From Treponema bryantii (GTDB lineage: Bacteria > Spirochaetota > Spirochaetia > Treponematales > Treponemataceae), in contig NZ_AP025286.1 of the NCBI RefSeq assembly GCF_036492245.1, positions 248,001 through 312,000 of the forward strand: a stretch of DNA of 64,000 nucleotides, given 5' to 3'. Position numbers and translations under genes: made by a program. Numbering within the stretch: position 1 is the first letter of the stretch; each line of letters starts with the position of its first letter. The notes beneath the pieces are model-generated. The model searched no databases, was not told the DNA's origin, and saw only the letters and a list, made by a program, of their open reading frames with translations. This document shows, piece after piece, positions 24,302 through 33,641 of this stretch.

Positions 24302-25225
24302 ATGATAATTCAGACTGGGCAGAGGACAGACATTCCGGCTTTTTATTCTCAGTGGTTTTTGAACCGGCTTAAAGAAGGATATGTGATGGTGAGAAATCCG
24401 TTTTATCCTTCATCTGTTTCGCGTTATGAATTGAATCCTCAGATTATAGATTTGATTACTTTCTGCACAAAGAATCCTCTGCCAGTTTTGAAAAATGAAG
24501 AACTATGGAATGAGCTTTCGAAATATAACCAGTGGTGGTATGTTTCGCTCACTCCTTATGGTAAGGAAATAGAACCGAACGTTCCGGAAAAGGCTGCAGT
24601 TGCAGATGGGATTATTGAACTTGGAAAACGACTTGGAGCTGACAAAGTTGGCTGGCGATACGACCCGATTTTTATTTCTGAAAAATATACGATTCCATAT
24701 CACCTTAAGGCTTTTGAAAATATTGCACGCAGATTGTGTGGTGCAACGAAAACAGCTGTAATCAGCTTTATTGATTTGTATCCGAAAGTGCGAAGAAATT
24801 TTCCTGAAGCAAGAGAAGTGAATAGGGAAGAGAGACTGACTCTCGGAAAAGCTTTTGTAGAAATTGCTGCAAAATATGGAATGACTTTGCGCCCCTGTGC
24901 TGAAGGAAAAGAACTGGAGCAGTTTGGAGCAGATTGTTCCGGTTGTCAGACTATCGAAGTTATTGAAAATGCTGTCGGTAAAAAGCTTAAGATTCCAAAA
25001 AAGAATTCAGCAAGAAAAGAATGTGCCTGTTTTTTAAACGGTGATATAGGTGCATACAATTCCTGTGGTCATTTGTGCCGTTATTGTTATGCAAATGCAG
25101 ATTCAAAGCTGGTTCTGGAAAATATGAAAGCGCATAATCCAGTTTCTCCGCTGTTAATCGGAGAGTTGAAAACTGATGATAAGATTTTCAATACGATACA
25201 AAAGAGCTGGATTGTGATATCTTAA
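24302..25225 (+). CDS. DUF1848 family protein
   Basis: 307 residues. Opening IIQTGQRTDIPAFYSQWFLNRLKEGYVMVRNPF is diagnostic of DUF1848. The C-terminus has two Cys-rich groups, DCSGCQ and CACFLNGDIGAYNSCGHLCRYCYANAD; the CxxxCxxC-like element suggests an Fe-S cluster and possible radical-SAM chemistry, as proposed for the family (splB-related). Reaction unknown. The MFS gene follows by 19 bases, giving a likely two-gene unit. Confidence 0.85.
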   Translation: MIIQTGQRTDIPAFYSQWFLNRLKEGYVMVRNPFYPSSVSRYELNPQIIDLITFCTKNPLPVLKNEELWNELSKYNQWWYVSLTPYGKEIEPNVPEKAAVADGIIELGKRLGADKVGWRYDPIFISEKYTIPYHLKAFENIARRLCGATKTAVISFIDLYPKVRRNFPEAREVNREERLTLGKAFVEIAAKYGMTLRPCAEGKELEQFGADCSGCQTIEVIENAVGKKLKIPKKNSARKECACFLNGDIGAYNSCGHLCRYCYANADSKLVLENMKAHNPVSPLLIGELKTDDKIFNTIQKSWIVIS

Positions 25226-25244
25226 AATCAACAAGGAGATTCCC

Positions 25245-26441
25245 ATGACACAGAACTCAAAGAAATATAACAAAACACTGCTTGCCTGCTATCTTGGATT
25301 TATAACTCAGGCAATTACTGCAAATTTTACACCGCTTTTGTTTTTGATGTTCAACAAAAATTACGAGGTCTCACTTGGAAAAATCGCACTTATTCCGGCT
25401 GTGTTTTTTCTTACTCAGCTTGTCGTAGATATAATTTGTGCTCAGGTTGTAGATAAAATCGGCTACAGAAAATGCATCATAACTTCCTGCCTGTGTTCTG
25501 CTGCGGGGCTTATTCTTCTTGCTTTTCTGCCAGAACTTTTTCCTGATCCGTTTGTTGGAATCATCATAAGTGTTGTCGTTTACGCAATTGGAAGCGGGCT
25601 GGTCGAAGTGCTTGGAAGCCCGATTGTAGAGGCATGTCCTTTTGATCACAAAGAAGCGGTTATGAGTCTTTTGCATTCATTTTACTGCTGGGGCTCTGTA
25701 GGAGTGATTGTTATTTCTACGCTCTTTTTTAAGTTCCTTGGTATTGGCAACTGGAAAATCCTTGCCTGCATCTGGGCAGTAATTCCGCTTTATAACATTT
25801 ACAATTTTGCAACCTGTCCGATTGAACAGCCTAATGGTGGTGAAAAGGGAATGGGGCTTGTGGCGTTGTTCAAACTTCCACTTTTCTGGGTGGCAATCAT
25901 CCTTATGATTTGCGCAGGTGCTTCCGAGCTTTCTATGGCACAGTGGGCTTCGGCATTTGCAGAGTCGGCTCTCGGCCTTTCAAAAAATATCGGCGACCTT
26001 GCAGGCCCTTGTCTCTTTGCAGTTGCAATGGGAACGGTGCGTGCAGTCTTTGGAAAGTTCGGTCACAAGCTTAACCTTATGCGCTTTATGATTTTTTCAG
26101 GAGCCTTGTGTGTCGTAAGTTATCTGCTTGCATCTCTTTCTTCAATTCCAATGCTCGGACTTCTGGGCTGTATTCTCTGCGGCTTCTCAGTAGCAATCAT
26201 GTGGCCAGGAACAATCAGTATCTGCTCTCCAAGAATCCCTAAGGGTGGAACAGCGCTTTTTGCTATGCTCGCCATGTCTGGAGATTTAGGTGGCGCAGCA
26301 GGGCCTGCTCTTGTTGGAAACATTTCACAGATTTTCAGCAACAACCTAAAAGCAGGTTTACTGGTTGGAACTGCTTTCCCTGTCGTTCTGATTTTGATGA
26401 TTCTTTTGATTCCGGCTATCACAAAGTCAAAAGCTAAATAA
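25245..26441 (+). CDS. MFS transporter
   Basis: 398 residues with twelve hydrophobic segments. The family loop between helices 2 and 3 appears as QVVDKIGYRKCIITSCLCSA. LMFNKNYEVSLGKIALIPAVFFLTQL and the two-halves arrangement resemble the FucP/sugar-type or small-solute MFS branch. Inner-membrane transport of an unknown substrate. AAGGAG precedes the ATG. Confidence 0.85.
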   Translation: MTQNSKKYNKTLLACYLGFITQAITANFTPLLFLMFNKNYEVSLGKIALIPAVFFLTQLVVDIICAQVVDKIGYRKCIITSCLCSAAGLILLAFLPELFPDPFVGIIISVVVYAIGSGLVEVLGSPIVEACPFDHKEAVMSLLHSFYCWGSVGVIVISTLFFKFLGIGNWKILACIWAVIPLYNIYNFATCPIEQPNGGEKGMGLVALFKLPLFWVAIILMICAGASELSMAQWASAFAESALGLSKNIGDLAGPCLFAVAMGTVRAVFGKFGHKLNLMRFMIFSGALCVVSYLLASLSSIPMLGLLGCILCGFSVAIMWPGTISICSPRIPKGGTALFAMLAMSGDLGGAAGPALVGNISQIFSNNLKAGLLVGTAFPVVLILMILLIPAITKSKAK

Positions 26442-26496
26442 AAGATGAAACAAATTAAAAAGTGTAAATTTTCAATACTATGCTATACTTATAGTA

Positions 26497-27210
26497 ATGT
26501 GCAAAGAAGATATTGCAATTTTTGACTTGATGTCAAAACCGGAGAAGATTAATTTCGCTTATCAGCCGATTTTCGAAATTGAGACAGGCAAAATTTATGG
26601 CTATGAAGCACTCATGAGACCTACACCTTATACACCAATGGAAGTCATAGCAGAATATGCCCGTCACAATCGGCTAAATGAAATTGAAGAGCTTACAACC
26701 TATTATGGAGCAAAACATTTTTTAGAAAATAATCTTACAGGAAAACTTTTCTTAAATTCATTTCCCTCAGCCTTTGTTTCAGATGAAATGCTTGAAAAAA
26801 TCCATCAGCTGGTACAGCACAGATTAAAAGAACGCCTTGTAATAGAAATGCTCGAATATACAGAGTTTGACAGTCATGCCCACTATAAAAAGACTTCACA
26901 GTTTAAAAGATCTCAGACAGGTGAGTTTGTAGCAGTTGACGACTACGGTACAGGAAAAAATATTGATGAGGAATGTATCAATTTCTATAATCCCGATATT
27001 GTAAAAATTGACCGCAAACTAATTTCAAATATTCATACAAATATTACAAATCAAAAAGCATTGATTGATATCTGTAATTACCTGCAGAAGAAAGATATTA
27101 TAATTCTAGCGGAAGGTGTTGAAACCCAGGAAGAATATGACTATCTCAAAAATCATCCAATAACACTTATGCAAGGTTTCTTTTTAGGCAAGCCAAAAAT
27201 TTATGACTAA
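26497..27210 (+). CDS. EAL-domain c-di-GMP phosphodiesterase
   Basis: 237 residues, a stand-alone EAL domain. Catalytic features in order: YEALMRP (EAL Glu), LFLNSFPSAF (Asn), VIEMLEYTEFD (Glu), VDDYGTGKN (metal-binding Asp pair), IVKIDRKLI (Lys), LAEGVETQEEY (Glu) and LMQGFFLGKP (Gln). All key positions look intact, so it should hydrolyse c-di-GMP and oppose the GGDEF protein 2.3 kb away. A TATACT box (26484-26489) lies seven bases before the ATG with no ribosome site. Confidence 0.9.
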   Translation: MCKEDIAIFDLMSKPEKINFAYQPIFEIETGKIYGYEALMRPTPYTPMEVIAEYARHNRLNEIEELTTYYGAKHFLENNLTGKLFLNSFPSAFVSDEMLEKIHQLVQHRLKERLVIEMLEYTEFDSHAHYKKTSQFKRSQTGEFVAVDDYGTGKNIDEECINFYNPDIVKIDRKLISNIHTNITNQKALIDICNYLQKKDIIILAEGVETQEEYDYLKNHPITLMQGFFLGKPKIYD

Positions 27211-27289
27211 AAATTAAAATTGATTTCAGAAGATTGCTATTTATATGAAATGATTGGATATTACGAAGGAAAAGTTTTATAGTGAAATT

Positions 27290-27886
27290 ATGAATATTTA
27301 TGTTGATTTTGATGATTGTTTATGTGAGACGGCACGGCATTTTTCTAAACTTGTTGATGAACTTTTTGGGCTTGATATTCCTTATGAGAAAATTAAATAT
27401 TTTAATTTGCAGCAATCTTTTTCTTTGACAGATGAACAGTATGATCAGATGATGATTAAAGGACATACGAAGGATGTGCTGCTTGCTTATGAGGAGACTC
27501 CAGGGGCAATCAAAACTATTAACAGCTGGATTGATAAGGGACATGATGTAAAAATAATAACCGGACGCCCTTTCAGTGCTTATGAGGCTTCCTGGGAATG
27601 GCTGAATGTGCATGGGCTGGAACGTGTTAATTTGTATTGTCTTAATAAATATGGTCGGGATAATTTTATAAAGGGAAGCAGCTTTAATCTTGAACTCGAA
27701 GATTATTACAAAATGCATTTTGATTTTGCAGTTGAAGATTCTCCTGCGGCTTTTAAGTTTTTGAACCATCTTCCAGATTTGAAGGTTCTGGTTTTTGACC
27801 GTCCGTGGAATAGGGAATGTGAGTTTCCAAATCAGAATTATAAGAGATGTTTTGACTGGGATATGATTAGTGAGCTTGTGCGCTGA
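27290..27886 (+). CDS. HAD-fold 5'-nucleotidase-like protein
   Basis: 198 residues from the ATG at 27290; a TTG 12 codons earlier is less likely. Motif I is IYVDFDDCLCETARH (DxD), motif II KIITGRPFSAYEASW, motif IV DFAVEDSPAAFKFL. The pattern resembles the 5'(3')-deoxyribonucleotidase/YqfW-type HAD branch. Probably a nucleotide or small-molecule phosphatase. TATAGT lies six bases before the ATG, suggesting another leaderless mRNA. Confidence 0.75.
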   Translation: MNIYVDFDDCLCETARHFSKLVDELFGLDIPYEKIKYFNLQQSFSLTDEQYDQMMIKGHTKDVLLAYEETPGAIKTINSWIDKGHDVKIITGRPFSAYEASWEWLNVHGLERVNLYCLNKYGRDNFIKGSSFNLELEDYYKMHFDFAVEDSPAAFKFLNHLPDLKVLVFDRPWNRECEFPNQNYKRCFDWDMISELVR

Positions 27887-27974
27887 AAGTCTTGGGAAGA
27901 AAAATTTGACAGTTTATTTGTTGTGATTTAATATAGTTTGTATGCAAATTATATTAAAAATCGAGGTATGAAAA

Positions 27975-28427
27975 ATGAAAGATGTAATTTCGATTATTCA
28001 GAAATCTGAAGCAGCTTATCTTGCAACTGTTGATAAGGAAGGTCGGCCTGAAATCCGTGCATTGCTGAATCTCTGTAACCCGAAGAAGTATAAAAAGTTA
28101 GAAGACAAGACGCTGATTGTCGAGGGTGAAAAGTTGACGATGTATTTTACAACTAATACGTCTTCTAAAAAGGTTGAGCGAATTAGAAACAATCATAATG
28201 CGGCGCTTTATTTTTGTGAGCCGGAAAAGTTCAAGGGAATCTGCGCTACTGGAACAATCGAAGAAGTAACTGACCAGAGTCTTAAAGAAGATTTGTGGCA
28301 GACTGGCTGGCTTATTTATTATCATAAGGGAAAGACTGATCCTGACTACACTGTGCTCAAATTTACTTCTACAAAAATTGAAGGCTGGTACAATGCCAGT
28401 CCGCATTGTTTTGGGAACATAAACTAA
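27975..28427 (+). CDS. Pyridoxamine 5'-phosphate oxidase-like flavoprotein
   Basis: 150 residues with the split-barrel pattern: IIQKSEAAYLATVDKEGRPEIRAL, MYFTTNTSSKKVERIRNNHNAALYF, GICATGTIEEV. General-stress PNPOx-like proteins bind FMN, F420 or haem; which one cannot be told. GAGG precedes the start. Its stop overlaps the ATG of the MarR gene (TAATG). Confidence 0.85.
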   Translation: MKDVISIIQKSEAAYLATVDKEGRPEIRALLNLCNPKKYKKLEDKTLIVEGEKLTMYFTTNTSSKKVERIRNNHNAALYFCEPEKFKGICATGTIEEVTDQSLKEDLWQTGWLIYYHKGKTDPDYTVLKFTSTKIEGWYNASPHCFGNIN

Positions 28428-28864
28428 TGGTAAAGAAAACACGTGGTGGAACTCTTCTGTCTCAGGTGCATCAAGTTTGCGGAAGAGTCTGGAATAAAAT
28501 CTTACGCGAAAACGATATGGCAGATTTAGAAGGCGCCCGTGGACGAATCATTTTTGCATTATGGGGAAAAGATGGAGTTCCAATCAAAACTCTCTGCGAA
28601 AAAACTAGCCTGGATAAATCTACACTTACCGGAATTATAGACAGACTTGAACGAGACGGATATGTTGAAAGAAAAGCATCTGAAACGGACAAGCGTTCTA
28701 CCTTGATTTCCCTTACCGGAAAAGAACAGGAATTTGCAAAGAATATTCAGAAGGTTTCGAATCAGATGAATAAGATTTTTTACAAGGGATTTTCTGATGA
28801 TGAAATAATTCAGTTTGAAGAGATGCTGACACGGATTCTTGAAAATTGTAAAGAGGCAGAGTGA
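28427..28864 (+). CDS. MarR-family transcriptional regulator
   Basis: 145 residues from the ATG at 28427, which overlaps the preceding stop; an upstream Met is inside the PNPOx gene. The winged helix is clear: PIKTLCEKTSLDKSTLTGIIDRLERDGYVERKASETDKRST (recognition helix and wing with DKR) and the flanking helices for dimerisation. It probably regulates its own operon with the PNPOx-like and DUF3795 genes. Confidence 0.9.
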   Translation: MVKKTRGGTLLSQVHQVCGRVWNKILRENDMADLEGARGRIIFALWGKDGVPIKTLCEKTSLDKSTLTGIIDRLERDGYVERKASETDKRSTLISLTGKEQEFAKNIQKVSNQMNKIFYKGFSDDEIIQFEEMLTRILENCKEAE

Positions 28865-28879
28865 TTGGCGGAGGCTTAG

Positions 28880-29941
28880 ATGAATAAAGACTGGTCTGAA
28901 AAAAATAAAAAAATGCAGGCTCTCATTTCAAAGGAAGCAACTTTTGATGAAGGCATAAAGCTGCTGATTGAATTGCGTACCGAACTTTTTGAACAGATTT
29001 CTTTCATTGTGAAAACTTTTCCACCGGTGGCTTTTTACCAGCTGCCTTTCGGAGACGGCGAGGGGAACCATTGCACAACCCTTGCGTGGTCCCTCTGGCA
29101 TACTTTCCGAATTGAAGATATTGTTTCCCACGAATTGATTTTGAAAAATAAGCAGATTCTTTTTGATGGCGGTTGGCAGGAAAAAACATCCAGTCCAATC
29201 ATCACAACCGGCAACGAACTTGCTGGTGACACACTGATTGAGTTTTCAAAGAAGCTTAATATCAAGGCAACTTATGATTACTGCAAAACTGTGATGGATT
29301 CATCAAATGAGATGTTGGGGCGTTTTAAGTTTGAAGACTTGAAAAAAACGTTTACAGGTGAGGATAGAGAAAGACTTGTCGAAAGTAAATGTGTAAGTTC
29401 TGACGAGCGTGCGTCGTGGCTGATAGATTACTGGTGCGGTAAAAATATCAAAGGTTTGATACAGATGCCATTCTCGCGTCACTGGATTATGCATGTGGAA
29501 GCAATGCAGCGTATCAAAAATAAACTGTGTCAGCAGGCAAAGAAAGGTGTAGATCAGATTGCTTACTGTGGGCTTTCATGTGGTCACTGCTTTTTGACTT
29601 CCTGGTGTGGTTCATGCAGAACAATTTACAATACCTGTTCTTATGCAATTTCTTCGCCGGATGGAGTTTGCCCGAACACTGCCTGCTGCAAGGAAAAAGG
29701 CCTCGACGGCTGTTATGAATGTGACGAGCTTTATAATTGTAAGAAAGGCTTTTACGCGCTGGGTAAAGATACTAACGCCATAAGAGTGATGGCGCTGTTC
29801 ATTCAAAGATATAACAAAAAAGAATTGTTTCGTGTTATGGACACGTTGCATTCTAAAAAGAAGTTCGAAAAAATCCAGGAAGTTCTCGGCTATGATGTTG
29901 AAGAAGGTTTGAAGATTCTGGAAGAGTGGAGAGGAAATTAA
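28880..29941 (+). CDS. DinB-like domain fused to DUF3795 cysteine-rich domain
   Basis: 353 residues. Residues 1-215 form a helical DinB/DfsB-like four-helix region (LTTLAWSLWHTFRIEDIVSHEL resembles the metal-binding His helix, with a later SRHWIMHVEAMQRI supplying another His). Residues about 230-350 are DUF3795: YCGLSCGHCFLTSWCGSCRT, CPNTACCKEKGLDGCYECDELYNC. DUF3795 proteins usually stand alone. The combination suggests a metal- and thiol-containing enzyme; function unknown. GGAGG precedes the start. Confidence 0.75.
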   Translation: MNKDWSEKNKKMQALISKEATFDEGIKLLIELRTELFEQISFIVKTFPPVAFYQLPFGDGEGNHCTTLAWSLWHTFRIEDIVSHELILKNKQILFDGGWQEKTSSPIITTGNELAGDTLIEFSKKLNIKATYDYCKTVMDSSNEMLGRFKFEDLKKTFTGEDRERLVESKCVSSDERASWLIDYWCGKNIKGLIQMPFSRHWIMHVEAMQRIKNKLCQQAKKGVDQIAYCGLSCGHCFLTSWCGSCRTIYNTCSYAISSPDGVCPNTACCKEKGLDGCYECDELYNCKKGFYALGKDTNAIRVMALFIQRYNKKELFRVMDTLHSKKKFEKIQEVLGYDVEEGLKILEEWRGN

Positions 29942-29950
29942 TTCTATTTT

Positions 29951-30610
29951 TTAGTATTCTCCCATATCAATCTTTTTTGAAAGCACAGCTGCCCAATCGT
30001 GCCCTGTTTTTTCTGTAAGCTCTGGATTCTGCTGATGATGAATATTGAAGAGAATGCCATTTTCGCCTGTGCGGTCAGAAAGATGTTCGTCGTCAATATG
30101 AGCACCGATAATTTCAATACAAAGCAGCACATGGTCATCGCCTGGTGCAATTTCTTTTTCCCAAACGTATTTGCCTTCAAGATTCATAAAACATTCTTCA
30201 ACAAGCGGTGCATTTACCCAGCTGGCCTTGCCAGGAGTGAGTCCAGAGGCAGTAATCTCATCAACCTCAAACTGATTGTTTTTAATGGTTGCCATGCATT
30301 TTGTAAAAATTTCTGCCGACATAAAATTGATTACTGCATCGCCAGTTTCTTTGAGAGATTTATAAAAATGACCGTTTTTATTTACGCTCGCCAGAATTGC
30401 ATAATAGCCGTTTCCCTTATTTGCACAGGTAAAAGTCGCCCAGGACTGCATGCAGGCATTCGGCATTCCGTTTGATTTGTATGTTGTAACCAGAAGCAGC
30501 GGAGACGGAACTGTCATAACAAATTCCTTCCAGTTGAAACCGAAATTGTGCGAGTAATCGGCATAGGTGCCTTTTAAGTTTTCTGGCATTTCTTTGTAGT
30601 GATGTTTCAT
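29951..30610 (-). CDS. Flavin reductase-like FMN-binding protein
   Basis: 219 residues. The flavin-reductase split barrel is seen in VMTVPSPLLLVTTYKSNGMPNACMQSWATFTC, YAILASVNKNGHFYKSLKETGDAVINFMS, and LEGKYVWEKEIAPGDDHVLLCIEIIGAHID. Members reduce FMN for a partner oxygenase or act as FMN reservoirs. AAAGGAG precedes the ATG. Monocistronic, convergent with the DUF3795 gene. Confidence 0.8.
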   Translation of the reverse strand: MKHHYKEMPENLKGTYADYSHNFGFNWKEFVMTVPSPLLLVTTYKSNGMPNACMQSWATFTCANKGNGYYAILASVNKNGHFYKSLKETGDAVINFMSAEIFTKCMATIKNNQFEVDEITASGLTPGKASWVNAPLVEECFMNLEGKYVWEKEIAPGDDHVLLCIEIIGAHIDDEHLSDRTGENGILFNIHHQQNPELTEKTGHDWAAVLSKKIDMGEY

Positions 30611-30703
30611 GGTGGGCTCCTTTTTTAACTATTTTATCATATTTTTTCCGAAAAAGAAAAGTTATGTTATAATGTTATATTGTAGGATAATTAATTAAGT
30701 AAA

Positions 30704-31123
30704 ATGACAAAAATAGAATACGTAACATCAAAAGATAAAGCCTTCTGGTACTCACTCGACAAACACTTACCCGAAAAAGAATTCGAAAACAAAGTTCAAC
30801 GTAAACAAGGTTATGTGCTTTTTGCAGACGACAAGCCTGTTGGCGTTCTGCGATATAATTTATTTTGGGATAACACTCCGTTTTGTACAATGCTTTTTGT
30901 TAACTGGTCGGAACAGCATAAGGGTTATGGAAAACAACTTCTAAACCACTGGGAACAGGATATGAAATCCCAGGGGTACGGTATGGTTCTAACTTCAACA
31001 CAGGTAGATGAATCCGCCCAGCACTTTTACAGAAAAAACGGCTATAATGATTGCGGTAGTCTTGTGATGAATATTCCAGGTTTTGAACAGCCGATGGAAA
31101 TGTTTATGAGCAAGGCGATATAA
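30704..31123 (+). CDS. GNAT acetyltransferase
   Basis: 139 residues; motif A is LFVNWSEQHKGYGKQLLNHWEQDM with HKGYGK as the acetyl-CoA loop, followed by LTSTQVDESAQHFYRKNGYNDCG. First gene of a run of four genes spaced by 4-21 bases (31144, 31492 and 31985 follow). Acceptor unknown. Confidence 0.85.
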   Translation: MTKIEYVTSKDKAFWYSLDKHLPEKEFENKVQRKQGYVLFADDKPVGVLRYNLFWDNTPFCTMLFVNWSEQHKGYGKQLLNHWEQDMKSQGYGMVLTSTQVDESAQHFYRKNGYNDCGSLVMNIPGFEQPMEMFMSKAI

Positions 31124-31143
31124 AAAGTTATCAGGAGAAAATA

Positions 31144-31470
31144 ATGGAAAAGATCATCATGTTTGCAGTTTGTATTTTTATGTTCTTACTATACGCAGGG
31201 GGTGGGTTGTTTTATTACCACAGCAAGACTCCTGCAAACTTCTGGTCGGGTGATAAGATTTCTCCGGAAGATGTAAGTGATGTTAAAAAGTATAATCGTG
31301 CAAATGGAATCATGTGGATTGTGTATGGCATTTTATTTTTGATTCCTGCATCTACAGCTTTCGCAAGTGTACTGATTTCGGGTGTGTTTATTGGTATCTT
31401 TACTTTTATTGGTGTTCCAGTTCTTATTGTTATTTATACTAAGATAATCAAACCAAAATACATGTTTTAG
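31144..31470 (+). CDS. Small three-helix membrane protein (DUF3784-like)
   Basis: 108 residues: helix at 4-25, a short loop FWSGDKISPEDVSDVKKYNRANGIMW, then two further helices (55-72 and 75-100). The loop motif, with VSDVKKYNRANG joining into the second helix, is recurrent in small clostridial membrane proteins of the DUF3784 type. No known function. Confidence 0.6.
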   Translation: MEKIIMFAVCIFMFLLYAGGGLFYYHSKTPANFWSGDKISPEDVSDVKKYNRANGIMWIVYGILFLIPASTAFASVLISGVFIGIFTFIGVPVLIVIYTKIIKPKYMF

Positions 31471-31491
31471 TTTTTTAATCAAAAGGTCCAA

Positions 31492-31980
31492 ATGATAAAG
31501 TTCAAAAAGACAACAGATTTTCCCCGTGGCACATTATATAATCAACTGGTAGATGCCTATTCATTTAATGAAGAATGCAGAAAGATCTGGGATACTACTT
31601 GGAAAGAATACGATGATTTTTTATATGACAATCCTGTAGTGGCAGAGAAGTTTTCTTTTATCACAGTTCTTGATGGCGAGCCTGTCGGGCAGATTTCATG
31701 GGATCCGCGACACAGTCCTGATTATGTTGAAATCGGCCACAACTGCATTCTGACAAAATGCAAAGGGCAGGGCTTAGGACATGCACAGCTTGCAGAGGCA
31801 GTCAGAAGAATCAAAGAATATGAAGGCTTAAAGAAAATCATCGTTACCACAAATGAACTTTTTATTCCTGCACAAAGAAATTATGAGAGTGTGGGTTTTG
31901 TAAAAGTTAGTGAACGTGAAAATAATGAAACACCGTTTTCCGGCAAATATATTGACTATGAATTTATATTGAGGAGATAA
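31492..31980 (+). CDS. GNAT acetyltransferase
   Basis: 162 residues. The core is YVEIGHNCILTKCKGQGLGHAQLAEAVRRI (KGQGLG loop) near residue 78, followed by TTNELFIPAQRNYESVGFVKVSER. The N-terminal RGTLYNQLVDAYSFNEECRKIW is shared by a clostridial GNAT subgroup. Acceptor unknown; likely cotranscribed with its neighbours. Confidence 0.85.
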   Translation: MIKFKKTTDFPRGTLYNQLVDAYSFNEECRKIWDTTWKEYDDFLYDNPVVAEKFSFITVLDGEPVGQISWDPRHSPDYVEIGHNCILTKCKGQGLGHAQLAEAVRRIKEYEGLKKIIVTTNELFIPAQRNYESVGFVKVSERENNETPFSGKYIDYEFILRR

Positions 31981-31984
31981 AAAA

Positions 31985-32620
31985 ATGATTTATGAAAGTG
32001 ATGTGTATTCAATCGAATACGACAAAAAAAGTGAAAAACTTGTTCAGACAATAAACGAGGCTCTTTCAAAAAATTTTCAGCGTATTCTTGATTTCTGGGG
32101 AATAGAGAAATTAGACAACCATGTGAACATTCAGATTTATTCAGAACTAGATGACTGGATTAAGTTTTATGAAAACATATCTGGCACACAATATCAGGAT
32201 TATATAGTTGGTTGTGCTAACGGCCCGTCTATTTATGTACTTGCTTATGATGAATACAAAAAAACTCAGGTACATAAAAATGATTCTATTGAAGATTTCC
32301 AGAAAATTATGATTCATGAGTTTGTTCACATCTGTCAAAATCAGCTTTGTAAAGACAACAGTAAAATGTCATTCATAATGGGCGAAGGTCTCGCAACTTA
32401 TCTTGCAGAACAGCCATATAATACAAATATAAAAATCGATTACCCAAAAGAAACTCTTTTTTCAAACGACTTTTTTTCTGTTTCAAATGATTTGTATTCT
32501 ATCTCCCAAAAAATCGTCCGCAAGCTTGTAGAAAAAGTATCTCGCGGAAAACTGATTGAGTATACCTTGGATTATACAAAGCTTTATAAAGATTGGGATG
32601 AATTAGGAATGGGAGAATAA
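31985..32620 (+). CDS. Gluzincin-type peptidase MA-like protein
   Basis: 211 residues with the zinc motif MIHEFVHICQNQL (HExxH) near residue 117 and MGEGLATYLAEQ 26 residues later supplying the third ligand Glu, as in peptidase MA-like domains. No signal peptide or membrane segment, so a cytoplasmic location is expected. The start follows GGAG; the gene lies four bases after the GNAT gene. Substrate unknown. Confidence 0.75.
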   Translation: MIYESDVYSIEYDKKSEKLVQTINEALSKNFQRILDFWGIEKLDNHVNIQIYSELDDWIKFYENISGTQYQDYIVGCANGPSIYVLAYDEYKKTQVHKNDSIEDFQKIMIHEFVHICQNQLCKDNSKMSFIMGEGLATYLAEQPYNTNIKIDYPKETLFSNDFFSVSNDLYSISQKIVRKLVEKVSRGKLIEYTLDYTKLYKDWDELGMGE

Positions 32621-32703
32621 TCTCCTGGACAAAACTAGACAATAATTGACAAGAATTCTAAATAATCTCCGTTTAGAATAAAATTGTCAGAGGAGAAAAG
32701 ATA

Positions 32704-33588
32704 TTGGAATGGCTGACCAGTATTAGAAAAGCAATCGATTACATGGAAGCGCATCTGGAAGACGACATTTCTGCGCAGGATGTTGCGGATCAGGTGTTTA
32801 TGTCCTCATTCTTTTTTCAGAAAGGATTTTCGCTGATGACGGGGTACGGGCTTGGTGAGTATATTCGAAACCGACGTTTGTACCTTGCAGCGCTGGACCT
32901 TCAGAAAACTGATGAAAAAATAATCGACATTGCGTTCCGTTACTGTTATGAAACTCCCGAAAGTTTTACAAAGGCTTTTTCGCGCTTTCACGGTGTGAGT
33001 CCGTCGCAGGTGCGTGAAGGCTCTCCGGTAAAACCGTTTCTTCCTCTGAAAATTGAGATTTCTATTCACGGAGGTAATCAGATGGATTACAAAATTAAAA
33101 CTATGGCTGGCTTTAAGGTAATTGGTTTTGCACGCGAGTTTGACGGCGAAACTTCTTATGTAGAGATTCCAAAGTTCTGGGATGAAATTCGCGAAAAATA
33201 TGCAGCTCGTGTCTGGAGTGGCGAAGCTCCGTCTAACAACTACGAAAAAGCAATCATAGAAAACAATATCGGCGAATACGGTGTTTGTGTTGATGACATT
33301 GGCGAAGGCAAGTTCCGCTATTTTGTTGCAGGTCTTTACAAGGGCGGCGAAATTCCGGAAGGCATGTCTGTTTACGAGCTTCCTGATTTTGACTGGGCAA
33401 TATTCGATTGTTATGGTCCATGTCCAAAAGCACTTCAGGATGTAAACACAAAAATCTGGAAAGAGTGGCTGCCTGGAAATCCTGACTTTGAATTCCCGGG
33501 ACGTGCAAACATCGAGTGGTATGGCGATGGCGATCCGTCTGCTTCAGATTATCACTGTGCAATCTGGATTCCGGTAAAGAAGAAGTAA
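32704..33588 (+). CDS. AraC-family regulator with GyrI-like effector domain
   Basis: 294 residues with a TTG start (32704) preceded by AGGAG; no in-frame ATG fits. Residues 1-105 hold the paired AraC helix-turn-helix (ISAQDVADQVFMSSFFFQKGFSLMTG and IIDIAFRYCYETPESFTKAFSRFHGVSPSQVR). Residues about 125-290 form a GyrI/SOUL-like effector-binding domain (MDYKIKTMAGFKVIGFAREF, PDFDWAIFDCYGPCPKALQ). This arrangement is seen in Rob-like multidrug and small-molecule sensors. Confidence 0.9.
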   Translation: MEWLTSIRKAIDYMEAHLEDDISAQDVADQVFMSSFFFQKGFSLMTGYGLGEYIRNRRLYLAALDLQKTDEKIIDIAFRYCYETPESFTKAFSRFHGVSPSQVREGSPVKPFLPLKIEISIHGGNQMDYKIKTMAGFKVIGFAREFDGETSYVEIPKFWDEIREKYAARVWSGEAPSNNYEKAIIENNIGEYGVCVDDIGEGKFRYFVAGLYKGGEIPEGMSVYELPDFDWAIFDCYGPCPKALQDVNTKIWKEWLPGNPDFEFPGRANIEWYGDGDPSASDYHCAIWIPVKKK

Positions 33589-33641
33589 TATAACAGGGGT
33601 GGCCATTTTGCTGCCCTTAAAATTTAAAATGAGGTGACTAT

